A DNA stretch of 28,022 nucleotides from Ruminococcus sp. UBA3280 (lineage in GTDB: Bacteria; Bacillota; Clostridia; Oscillospirales; Ruminococcaceae): positions 1-28,022 of the forward strand of contig DETU01000078.1 in the NCBI GenBank assembly GCA_002362175.1. The letters run 5' to 3'. The number at the start of each line of letters is the position of its first letter. The stretch's first letter is position 1. The position numbers were made by a program, and so were the translations under genes. Below the pieces are notes generated by a model. The model saw only the letters and a program-made list of their open reading frames with translations. It ran no database searches and was not told the origin of the DNA. Shown piece after piece: positions 14,683 to 22,313 of the stretch.

Positions 14683-15818
14683 AAATTCACCTCATCTGAC
14701 AATATTCTGTAAAGTCTTTTTATAATTATTTCTTCATTAAATTCCGTCATGACTCTTTCATGTGCGGACTTTCCGAGTTGTTTACGGATATTTTTATTTC
14801 TGCAAAGTAATTCAATTGCTTCCGCAAGCTGTCTGTAGTTTTTCGGCTGAACCGTAAGACCTGTTTTCCCATGAATACTCACATAGGAAACTCCCGACGA
14901 CAGACGTGTGTTTATTACGGGTTTTCCGTAAATCATGGCTTCAAGCTGTACTATCCCAAAAGCCTCGCTTCTTTCCACCGATGGCAGTACAAATATATCA
15001 CAGTCCGCATAAGCCTGTTTAAGCTGTTCTTCGGGCAGGAATCCTAAAAAATGAACTCTGTCCGAAATATTATATCTGCTGACCTGTTCTTTCAGTTCAT
15101 TTTCAAGAACACCTGTTCCCGCTAAAAATAACTCACAGTTATAATTGACCCTGCGGAATGACTTTATAAGTACATCAACGCCCTTATAGTAGACAAGCCG
15201 TCCCGTGAAAAATATTTTTACACAGTCGGGATTTGTTGCTTTTTCAGCAAGAAACGGAGTTTTACGGATATTCATATATTCTTCGGTATTCAGACCGTAG
15301 GGGAGTATTTTACATTTATAACGGTATTCGGGCAGAAATTCAGAGCCGTTTATATGTCCTTCGGTTGCGGTAAGAATACAGTCAGCACGGTCAAGCAGGT
15401 ATTTAAGCAAAGGACGGTAAAACATCAGAAGCTTTTTCTGTTTTATTATGTCGCTGTGCCACGATACTATAACTTTTCCTTTATACCCCGAAAGAAGCAA
15501 CGCCAAATCGGCAAGCGGAAACGGTACGTGTATGTGGACTATGTCGGCATTTTCCGACATTTTACGGAAAAGTTTCAGAAATGAAAACGACAGCGGGCAT
15601 GAAAAATATGTCCCTGTACTTCCTGCACGGGTAAGCTTTACGCCGTTTATGTTTTCGGAGTATGTTTTTCCACGACCCTCTCGGCATACAAGAGTCCGTA
15701 CTTCAATATTTTTATATTTTCCGAGTTCTTCGGAATACTGTTTTACAAGTGTCTCAATACCGCCCGTGTGCGGAAAATAAGCCTTGTTTACTTCAAGTAT
15801 ACGGATTTTTCTATTCAT
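14679..15818 (-). CDS. GT4-family glycosyltransferase
   Basis: A retaining GT-B glycosyltransferase (379 residues) that probably adds a sugar to a lipid-linked glycan on the cytoplasmic side. The N-terminal domain has the glycine-rich PHTGGIETLV loop and a VHIHVPFP segment. The C-terminal domain has FFTGRLVYYKGVDVLI and the EX7E-type motif SEAFGIVQLE. ATG 15818 is chosen because AAGGAG lies eight bases upstream and the protein then begins MNRKIRILEVNKAYFP, as is typical. The upstream frame to 15896 only overlaps the previous gene. It overlaps the neighbouring genes at both ends, so translation is coupled. Donor and acceptor cannot be told from sequence; GDP-D-rhamnose is a plausible donor. 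Confidence 0.88.
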   Translation of the reverse strand: MNRKIRILEVNKAYFPHTGGIETLVKQYSEELGKYKNIEVRTLVCREGRGKTYSENINGVKLTRAGSTGTYFSCPLSFSFLKLFRKMSENADIVHIHVPFPLADLALLLSGYKGKVIVSWHSDIIKQKKLLMFYRPLLKYLLDRADCILTATEGHINGSEFLPEYRYKCKILPYGLNTEEYMNIRKTPFLAEKATNPDCVKIFFTGRLVYYKGVDVLIKSFRRVNYNCELFLAGTGVLENELKEQVSRYNISDRVHFLGFLPEEQLKQAYADCDIFVLPSVERSEAFGIVQLEAMIYGKPVINTRLSSGVSYVSIHGKTGLTVQPKNYRQLAEAIELLCRNKNIRKQLGKSAHERVMTEFNEEIIIKRLYRILSDEVNL

Positions 15819-16959
15819 CGGCAAGCTCCTTGTAAATTTCATAAAGCTTTTCCGCAGATTTTTCCCAAGTGAAAGTTTTGGCACGTTCAAGACCACGACG
15901 GCTTAAATCTTTTCGCAAATCAGGACTTTTATAAAGTCTGTAAAGTCCTTTTGCAATGTCCCTGACGGAGTATGCATCGCATATTACGGCACAGTCGCCC
16001 GTTACTTCGGGTAATGAAGCTTCACCTGACGTTAAAACAGGTATACCGCAAGCCATAGCCTCAAGCGGAGGCATTCCGAAACCCTCATATAATGACGGAA
16101 AAACAAACGCAGTTGCACCGCATATCAATGGTGTCATATCTTCTGACGGTACATACTTTGTAAAAATCACCTGTTTTTCAAGTTTAAGTTTTTTCACAAG
16201 TGCAAAAATATCGTCGTAAAGCCAGCCTTTAGCACCTGCAAGAACAAGTTTCGGCGGATTCTTTACGTGTCGTGTGAAAACGTTATAGGCTCTTATCAGT
16301 CGGACTAAATTCTTGCGTGGTTCGATTGTCCCAACGTAAAGAAAATAGTCACCCTCTATTTCAAGAGATTTTTTTACTTTTTCAATCGTTTCGGGATTTT
16401 CGCACGGTCTGAATCTTTCACAGTCAACACCGCATGGTACTACACGTATTTTTTTGGTATATTCGGGAAAATATTTAACAATTTCCCTTTTTGAGAACTC
16501 CGAGTCCGTCACTATAATGTCGGCACGTTTCATAGACTTTTTCAGACCCGTTTCAAGCATGAACCGTGTGCGACCTCTTACTGTTTCAGGAAAAGCCTTA
16601 TATACCATATCATGAACGGTGACGACTTTTTTTCCGTGTACGAAAGGCGGTACTATATAGTTGAAAAAATGAGTTATATCGGATTTTTTTCCGAAAAACA
16701 TTGAATACGGCACGGGCAGAAAAGTTGAAACGGCTCTGTATAAATATCCCGAAAAGTCCGAGTAATTGAGAGTTATGTTGTTTTTGGCAAAACTCCGTGC
16801 TTTTTCTATACGTTCGTTTTTTCCGCTTGTAAAAAAACTGTATTCATATTTATTTTCGGGAAAAAGTCGTGCCATAGCCTGAGTTTGTCCGACCTCGCAC
16901 CAGCCTATTCCCGTGATTTTATCGGCGATTATCGGGACGGCATCAAAAGTTATATTCAA
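15811..16959 (-). CDS. GT4-family glycosyltransferase (mannosyltransferase-like)
   Basis: A second retaining GT-B enzyme (382 residues). Visible are the N-terminal loop KITGIGWCEVG, HFFNYIVPP, VTVHDMVY, the nucleotide-sugar-binding YVGTIEPRKNL and the EX7E motif EGFGMPPLEAMACG. It resembles WbaZ/MtfB-type mannosyl- or rhamnosyltransferases, which often use GDP-sugars, in agreement with the adjacent GDP-sugar genes. The best start is TTG 16959, nine bases after GGGAGG, overlapping the upstream stop as TTGA. Another TTG at 16965 is only three bases from the SD. Confidence 0.88.
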   Translation of the reverse strand: MNITFDAVPIIADKITGIGWCEVGQTQAMARLFPENKYEYSFFTSGKNERIEKARSFAKNNITLNYSDFSGYLYRAVSTFLPVPYSMFFGKKSDITHFFNYIVPPFVHGKKVVTVHDMVYKAFPETVRGRTRFMLETGLKKSMKRADIIVTDSEFSKREIVKYFPEYTKKIRVVPCGVDCERFRPCENPETIEKVKKSLEIEGDYFLYVGTIEPRKNLVRLIRAYNVFTRHVKNPPKLVLAGAKGWLYDDIFALVKKLKLEKQVIFTKYVPSEDMTPLICGATAFVFPSLYEGFGMPPLEAMACGIPVLTSGEASLPEVTGDCAVICDAYSVRDIAKGLYRLYKSPDLRKDLSRRGLERAKTFTWEKSAEKLYEIYKELADE

Positions 16960-17387
16960 ATCCAATCACCTCCCGTGAGACTAATTATCAAGAAGGCAAG
17001 CCAGCCACCTGACAGCATACAGTAAAATATATTTGTATAATTTTTTTTACGGCATTCATCATATATCTTTATGCTTTTTTCATTATCTGTAAAAAATCCG
17101 GTTTTTTTCAGAGAACTGAATTGTCTTGAAAATATTATTGTATCTTTAACATTTTTAATAAAAAGAATCGCAAATGCACCCATAAAAGATACAAAAAAAG
17201 GTATTTCACTGCCGTCAAAAATCAGTGCATAAAGGAGCGTTGCGACAATTATAAATATAGCAAGCAAAACCTTCCACGTATTTTTTAGAAATATCTTTGT
17301 TCCTTCTGATTTATAGACAATATATATCAGCCTACAAATAATTAAAAGCGTTGCTGCATATCCTATAAAATTATATAGTATTTTCAT
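16956..17387 (-). CDS. Small hypothetical membrane protein in the glycan operon
   Basis: A 143-residue protein with about four hydrophobic segments (roughly 4-24, 37-57, 62-80 and 120-138) and a charged cytoplasmic-type loop (81-119). I recognise no family. It overlaps gmd by ATGA at its start and the next glycosyltransferase by TTGA at its end, so it is translated as part of the operon. It looks more AT-rich than its neighbours and has only a weak SD (GGGGAA). It is too small to be a classic Wzx flippase or Wzy polymerase. Possible roles are an accessory to the glycosyltransferases or a small lipid-carrier transporter. Confidence 0.75.
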   Translation of the reverse strand: MKILYNFIGYAATLLIICRLIYIVYKSEGTKIFLKNTWKVLLAIFIIVATLLYALIFDGSEIPFFVSFMGAFAILFIKNVKDTIIFSRQFSSLKKTGFFTDNEKSIKIYDECRKKNYTNIFYCMLSGGWLAFLIISLTGGDWI

Positions 17388-18400
17388 TTCCCCGACTTGA
17401 TTAAATCCATGTCGTTTTTAACCATTCTTTCAACGAGCTGTGAGAAAGAAATTTCACGTTTCCAGCTGAGATTTTTTTCAGCCTTTGCAGGATTTCCGAG
17501 AAGTATGTCAACCTCTGCGGGACGGAAAAACTTCTTGTTTACTTTTACGACAGTCTTTCCGTTTGCCTTGTTTATGCCGATTTCGTCAATACCTTCACCC
17601 CGCCACTCGATTTCGATTCCTGCATGACGAAAAGCCGTTTCTGCAAATTCACGGACGGTACGTGTTTCGTTTGTTGCGATAACATAGTCGTCGGGTTTGT
17701 CCTGCTGGAGCATAAGCCACATAGCCTTTACATAGTCCTTTGAGTGTCCCCAGTCACGCTTTGAGTCAAGATTTCCGAGTTCAACGCAGTCTTTAAGTCC
17801 GAGACTTATTTCAACGGCTGATTTTGTGATTTTTCTTGTTACAAATTCCACACCACGTCTTTCACTTTCGTGGTTGAACAGAATACCCGAACAGGCGAAA
17901 AGTCCATAACTTTCACGGTAATTTTTTGTAATCCAGTGACCGTAAAGCTTGGCAACGCCGTAAGGACTTCTCGGATAGAAAGGAGTTGTTTCGGTCTGCG
18001 GGATTTCCTGAACAAGTCCGAACATCTCGGAAGTTGAAGCCTGATAGAACTTTGCTTCTGGTTTCACTATGCGGATAGCTTCAAGCATATTCGTAACACC
18101 TAAAGCGTCGATTTCTGCGGTACTTAAAGGGGTGTCCCAGCTTGTCGCAACAAAGGACTGTGCGGCAAGATTGTAAACTTCGTCAGCCTGAGAGATTTTC
18201 ATGGCAGAGATTAAGGAAACGGGGTCTGTCATGTCGGCATAGATAAGATTTACCTTGTCTTTGAGGTGTTCAATGTTTCCGTAGTCAACGGTAGCTTTAC
18301 GTCTCCATATACCGTAAACATTGTAGCCTTTTTCGAGCAGGAGTTCTGCAAGATAAGAACCGTCCTGACCTGTGATACCTGTAATGAGTGCATTTTTCAT
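17384..18400 (-). CDS. gmd: GDP-mannose 4,6-dehydratase
   Basis: Converts GDP-D-mannose to GDP-4-dehydro-6-deoxy-D-mannose in the cytoplasm. At 338 residues it is the usual GMD length. It has the nucleotide-binding GITGQDGSYLAE, the active-site ASTSEMFG (Thr123, Glu125), Tyr147-x3-Lys151 in SPYGVAKLYG, and the substrate-binding NHESERRG and RGVEFVTRKI tracts. ATG 18400 is preceded by AAAGGAG. It lies 24 bases after manC and upstream of the Rmd-like reductase. Confidence 0.95.
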   Translation of the reverse strand: MKNALITGITGQDGSYLAELLLEKGYNVYGIWRRKATVDYGNIEHLKDKVNLIYADMTDPVSLISAMKISQADEVYNLAAQSFVATSWDTPLSTAEIDALGVTNMLEAIRIVKPEAKFYQASTSEMFGLVQEIPQTETTPFYPRSPYGVAKLYGHWITKNYRESYGLFACSGILFNHESERRGVEFVTRKITKSAVEISLGLKDCVELGNLDSKRDWGHSKDYVKAMWLMLQQDKPDDYVIATNETRTVREFAETAFRHAGIEIEWRGEGIDEIGINKANGKTVVKVNKKFFRPAEVDILLGNPAKAEKNLSWKREISFSQLVERMVKNDMDLIKSGK

Positions 18401-18424
18401 AAATAAGTCTCCTTTGATTTTTAT

Positions 18425-19489
18425 CTAAATAAGTTCTGTCCGGTTGTTTTCCTTAAGACGTGCAATAATTTTCTTTACGTCCTGAGTGTTGTTCTTTGAA
18501 CATACAAGAACAGCGTCGTCTGTGTCCACAATAATAATATCCTCAACACCTACAGCGGCAACAAGACGTTTTCCGCCACAGATTGTTGTACGTTCGCAGT
18601 TTTCGGCTATAACGTCGCCCTCAATATAGTTGCGGTTATCGTCGGTTTCGTTGATTCTCTCAACGGCAAGCCAGTTTCCGACATCGTCCCAGCCGAAACT
18701 TCCGGGTATTGTGTATATATCGGACGCTTTTTCCATGATGCCGAAATCAATAGATTCCGACGGAAAAGCTTTGTATTCAATTTCAAGAACCGTTTCAAAA
18801 CTGTCTGTTCTGAAAGCCTCACCGATTTTTTCCGCACCTTTATAAACTTCGGGCATGAATTTTCTGAAACATTCCTCAATGGCCGAAACCTGCCATACAA
18901 ACATACCGCTGTTCCAGAGATATTTACCTGATGAGAGATATTTTTTTGCTGTCCGTAAATCAGGTTTTTCGACAAACCTTTCAACTTTATAGGCATTGCC
19001 CGATTCTTCACCGAAATTTATATATCCGTAACCTGTTTCGGCATATGACGGCGTTATACCTATCGTAACAAGATTATTATTTTCAGTAGCCTTTACAATG
19101 GCATTGCAGAGAGTTCTTGTATAGATATTTTCGTATTTGATTAAATGGTCTGACGGCAGGACAAGCATGACTGCGTTTTCATATTTACGCTTTATCACTG
19201 CTGAAGCAAAAGCTATACACGGAGCTGTATTCCGTGCATAAGGTTCTGCAAGAATATTTTCGTCGGGAATTTCGGGTAGCTGTTCCTTTACAAGATTACG
19301 GTATTCCTCGTTTGTCACTATGAAAATATCTTCTGTCTGAACAATCGGACTTATCCGTTTTACTGTTTTCTGAATCATTGTCTCACCGTCACCCGTAAGT
19401 GAAAGAAACTGTTTCGGGTGGGAAGTTCTGCTTTTCGGCCAGAAACGTTCACCTTTTCCGCCTGCCATTATAACCGCTGTAATTTTCAT
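18425..19489 (-). CDS. manC: Mannose-1-phosphate guanylyltransferase
   Basis: Makes GDP-mannose from mannose-1-phosphate and GTP. At 354 residues it is the monofunctional type, without a C-terminal phosphomannose isomerase domain. The pyrophosphorylase signature GGKGERFWPKSR is followed by PKQFL. RNTAPCIAFA, LPSDHLI, VERFVEKPD and WNSGMF are all present. ATG 19489 overlaps the stop of the glycosylphosphotransferase gene as ATGA. It provides the substrate for gmd. No phosphomannomutase gene is in the window. Confidence 0.95.
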   Translation of the reverse strand: MKITAVIMAGGKGERFWPKSRTSHPKQFLSLTGDGETMIQKTVKRISPIVQTEDIFIVTNEEYRNLVKEQLPEIPDENILAEPYARNTAPCIAFASAVIKRKYENAVMLVLPSDHLIKYENIYTRTLCNAIVKATENNNLVTIGITPSYAETGYGYINFGEESGNAYKVERFVEKPDLRTAKKYLSSGKYLWNSGMFVWQVSAIEECFRKFMPEVYKGAEKIGEAFRTDSFETVLEIEYKAFPSESIDFGIMEKASDIYTIPGSFGWDDVGNWLAVERINETDDNRNYIEGDVIAENCERTTICGGKRLVAAVGVEDIIIVDTDDAVLVCSKNNTQDVKKIIARLKENNRTELI

Positions 19490-20874
19490 TTGTTGCTGTT
19501 CTCCTCTTTGTTCAAGTTTTGCTGTGCTGAAATATGTCCTTCTTCTGTTTCCGCATTGTTTTTTGCAGGGAAAAGCATAGTTTTAACAGTCATGAGAATT
19601 ATCTGCAAATCCATGCGGAAAGAGTAGTTTTCTATATACATGAGGTCCATTTTCAGCTTGTCATATGGTGAAGTATCATAAACGCCCGTTACCTGTGCAT
19701 AGCCTGTCAGTCCTGCTTTTACTTTGAGGCGGAACTCAAATTCAGGCATCTGCTTTTTATATATTTCAGTAAGTTCGGGACGTTCGGGACGTGGTCCTAC
19801 TACCGACATATCGCCTTTCAGTATATTGAAAAGCTGCGGAAGTTCGTCTATACGGAATTTTCTGAGAATTTTTCCGACAGGCGTTATGCGGTCGTCATGT
19901 TCGGAAGCAAGTTTTATTCCGTTTTTTTCAGCGTCGGCTACCATGCTTCTGAACTTATATACATAAAATTCCCTACCGTTTACTGTAAGGCGTTTCTGCT
20001 TATATAGTACCGAACCGCCATCGCACAGTTTTACAGCAACTGCGGAAACAAGCATTAAAGGCATAAGAAATATAAGTGCCGTTACAGAAAAAACTATATC
20101 AAAAATCCTCTTGAAAAACTGCTGTTCAAAGCTCAGACCGTAATTTCTGCAAAGCAGTAAGGGCGTATCAAAAAGACGTATATCATCACCGCCTCTTATT
20201 ATAATATCGGAAATTTTCGGGGCTATATACGCACGGACTGATTTTTCAAAGCAGAATTTAAGGTATTGGTTTCGCTGGTCTGCGGGAATATCACAGATTA
20301 TTACACCCTCGTATTTAAGAATAAGTTCCTTTATTTTTTCAGGCGGTTCGGAAACGCTTATTGATTCGCATATCATGTATTTGTCAACACGCTGACTCAT
20401 TTTCAGGACAAGTGAAGCTGCCTGCTTGCTTCCGTAAAGTATTATGAGTTTTCTTGCGGGATATATAAGAAAATAGAGCCTTCCCGTCAGAATTGTCCAG
20501 ACTGCTATAATCCCGAAGTCTGTAAAAGTGAGGTTAAGAATCGGAACAAATGCCATGAAATCACGTCCGATAAGGCTTATCATGAAATATGCAACGATAT
20601 TTACACATACCATAGATATAAGCTGTGAATAAAGCATATCCGTCTTTTTCAGATAACCGAGCTTAAATCCTCCGTATGCTTTGAAAAAAAGAATTATCAG
20701 TATACAGTATATACCTATAAGAACCCAGTTTCCGCGACGGTAGAAAGGCAGTACAATTGATTCGCTGTAATATTTATACCATACAACAGCAAAAAGTCCT
20801 GTCAGTATACCTAAAAGAAAAACCGCAGAAACGAATGAAATAATTCTTTTGTACCGGTATTTTTTGTTTGTCAT
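19486..20874 (-). CDS. Polyprenyl glycosylphosphotransferase (glycan-initiating)
   Basis: A membrane enzyme of 462 residues that transfers a sugar-1-phosphate to a polyprenyl phosphate to start glycan synthesis. Four N-terminal TM helices (about 12-33, 48-66, 84-104, 118-138) are followed by a Rossmann-like region (142-220), a reentrant helix (about 257-283) and the bacterial sugar transferase domain. That domain contains YKFRSMVADAE, the Asp343-Glu344 catalytic pair in RKFRIDELPQLFN, and SVVGPRPERPE. This is the WbaP/CpsE (PHPT) architecture. The C-terminal 25 residues are polar. It is the first gene of the operon. A hairpin stands between SD and ATG, described separately. The sugar transferred is unknown. 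Confidence 0.92.
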   Translation of the reverse strand: MTNKKYRYKRIISFVSAVFLLGILTGLFAVVWYKYYSESIVLPFYRRGNWVLIGIYCILIILFFKAYGGFKLGYLKKTDMLYSQLISMVCVNIVAYFMISLIGRDFMAFVPILNLTFTDFGIIAVWTILTGRLYFLIYPARKLIILYGSKQAASLVLKMSQRVDKYMICESISVSEPPEKIKELILKYEGVIICDIPADQRNQYLKFCFEKSVRAYIAPKISDIIIRGGDDIRLFDTPLLLCRNYGLSFEQQFFKRIFDIVFSVTALIFLMPLMLVSAVAVKLCDGGSVLYKQKRLTVNGREFYVYKFRSMVADAEKNGIKLASEHDDRITPVGKILRKFRIDELPQLFNILKGDMSVVGPRPERPELTEIYKKQMPEFEFRLKVKAGLTGYAQVTGVYDTSPYDKLKMDLMYIENYSFRMDLQIILMTVKTMLFPAKNNAETEEGHISAQQNLNKEENSNK

Positions 20875-20911
20875 ATTTTTATTCTGCTCCGAAAGAGCAG
20901 GTGTCTCCTTT
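20875..20911 (-). promoter_or_regulatory. SD-hairpin-AUG arrangement at the first glycan gene
   Basis: A strong AAAGGAG (20911-20905) lies 30 bases from the ATG at 20874, too far for normal initiation. Between them is a 6-bp hairpin, CTGCTC/GAGCAG with a TTTCG loop (20900-20884). If folded, it reduces the effective SD-AUG distance to about 13 bases. No closer in-frame start is visible. Confidence 0.45.
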
Positions 20912-20938
20912 ATTTTTTACTGGTGACGCTATAAAGCA

Positions 20939-20967
20939 ATTATAGCAAATAGCGGACGGTGTGTCAA
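20939..20967 (-). promoter_or_regulatory. Consensus promoter of the glycan operon
   Basis: On the minus strand, a perfect -35 TTGACA (20967-20962), a 17-bp spacer and a perfect -10 TATAAT (20944-20939). Transcription would start near 20932 and could run through eight genes to 13318. Confidence 0.9.
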
Positions 20968-21032
20968 TAGAATCTGCCGTATTTTACAATAATCTTTTCA
21001 CATTTATAGCATTATGCACAAAAATAATAATA

Positions 21033-21057
21033 TAAAAACCTCTCCGTAAAAGAGAGG
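21033..21057 (-). terminator. Intrinsic terminator after the dockerin amidase gene
   Basis: A 6-bp GC-rich stem CCTCTC/GAGAGG (21057-21052 with 21044-21039) with a 7-base loop is followed on the minus strand by TTTTTATATTATT. It isolates the amidase gene from the glycan operon promoter. Confidence 0.85.
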
Positions 21058-21076
21058 AAAATATATTTTTTTGTAT

Positions 21077-22144
21077 TCAGTTGTTTTCAAACCATTTTTT
21101 TATATCTGTTTCAGTTCCGTTTGTAGAAAGGTAGGAATAGAATGACAGAACAGCGGAAGAATCAACGGAATCAATCAGACCGTCGGAATTTACGTCCGCA
21201 GATGTTTTTTGTCTTTCATTGAAAGTTGTTTCTCCGTCAGCAGAAAGTTGTGCATAGCAGACAAGAATCTGAGTTGCGTCTACTGTATCAATCAGACCGT
21301 CGTTGTTTATATCGCCGTAATTGATTTCCTGCGGTTTTATACTGCTGAAATAGTCGTATATGACTTCCGCTTCTTCTTTTGCGAGTTTTTTCAGATTATC
21401 GTCATTGTAAAGCCACAAAGTAGCCCTGTAGTTTGTATGGAAAGAGTGTTCAAGTAGTATACCGGGAGTTCCCACATATCTTGCACCGAAAAGAACACTG
21501 TACCATTCGTCATCAATAATGCCGTTTCTGTCCCAGTCGCCCGTACCCGCTCTGCGTGCTATATCACCTTTCTGATTTGTCTGCATAACTTCGGAAACCT
21601 TTTCCGCAAGAAGTCCGCCGAGTTCTGCACTTGTATCATCTATTGTTGTCCATGAAAGCTGTTGATATACAAAGGCAAGGGGCTGGTCCATACTTTCATA
21701 AGCACCTGCATTGCTGTGCATTGATATGAAGAAGTCATAACCCTTTGAACTGAATCCCCTGTCGTTAAGGGTGGGGTCTTCTTCGAGTGAATTTTTTGTC
21801 AAATCGGCGTGTACTCCGAGTGTCTGAAGTTCTTCCTGAAGATAATTGGAGAGTTTCCATGTCATTATACTTTCCCAGTAAGGTGAATATACGGGAGACC
21901 GGTTATAATGGTTGTAGTGTCCGGGGTCAATCATGATTTTTATTATATTGTCGTCAAGATTAACTATATTTTCGTTTACTGGTATAAGGTCGGGGGATTC
22001 TATGGTAGTAGCCTTTTGGGTCTGCTGTTCGTCTATTATATTTCTTACTGATATTTCCGTACTGACCGCATTTACATAAGACGGTACTGAAATACCGTAT
22101 ATTATCGCCATTCCGATTACAGATGAAATTATCTTTTTCAACAA
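21077..22144 (-). CDS. Secreted N-acetylmuramoyl-L-alanine amidase with type I dockerin
   Basis: A predicted exported zinc amidase that cleaves the amide bond between muramic acid and the peptide stem of peptidoglycan. Numbering is from an upstream ATG at 22159. The signal peptide covers about residues 6-31. The Amidase_3 domain (about 70-272) has zinc ligands His81 (MIDPGHYNH), Glu96 and His148 (SMHSNA), and catalytic Glu237 (LLEHSFHTN). The dockerin (281-345) has two Ca-binding repeats of D-x-N-x-D-G-x2-D-x2-D form, at 283-294 and 322-333. A Ca-loop-like DWDRNGIIDD also occurs inside the catalytic domain. The start is set at TTG 22144: GAGGTG lies seven bases before it and MLKKIISSVIG is a typical signal start, while ATG 22159 has no SD. 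The dockerin should plug the enzyme onto a cohesin-bearing scaffold or surface protein encoded elsewhere. Confidence 0.88.
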   Translation of the reverse strand: MLKKIISSVIGMAIIYGISVPSYVNAVSTEISVRNIIDEQQTQKATTIESPDLIPVNENIVNLDDNIIKIMIDPGHYNHYNRSPVYSPYWESIMTWKLSNYLQEELQTLGVHADLTKNSLEEDPTLNDRGFSSKGYDFFISMHSNAGAYESMDQPLAFVYQQLSWTTIDDTSAELGGLLAEKVSEVMQTNQKGDIARRAGTGDWDRNGIIDDEWYSVLFGARYVGTPGILLEHSFHTNYRATLWLYNDDNLKKLAKEEAEVIYDYFSSIKPQEINYGDINNDGLIDTVDATQILVCYAQLSADGETTFNERQKTSADVNSDGLIDSVDSSAVLSFYSYLSTNGTETDIKKWFENN

Positions 22145-22183
22145 GTTAAAACACCTCATTTTATTGTGAAATTGTATATAATA

Positions 22184-22212
22184 ATTATAGTGTACAAATA
22201 AAATTTTGTCAA
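22184..22212 (-). promoter_or_regulatory. Consensus promoter of the amidase gene
   Basis: On the minus strand, a perfect -35 TTGACA (22212-22207), a 17-bp spacer and a perfect -10 TATAAT (22189-22184). The start site near 22177 gives a very short leader, which favours the TTG start that has an SD. Confidence 0.9.
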
Positions 22213-22252
22213 GCTGAAACGAAAAACAACATACATATTTTTATCATGACTA

Positions 22253-22281
22253 TTGACATAAATCGTTTTTTTCGGTAAAAT
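22253..22281 (+). promoter_or_regulatory. Promoter of the GNAT gene
   Basis: A -35 TTGACA (22253-22258), a 17-bp spacer and -10 TAAAAT (22276-22281). It is divergent from the amidase promoter about 40 bp away. Transcription would start near 22288, so the ATG at 22293 would be almost leaderless. Confidence 0.75.
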
Positions 22282-22313
22282 ATAATTAAATTATGGAAAC
22301 GGACGTGAATATT

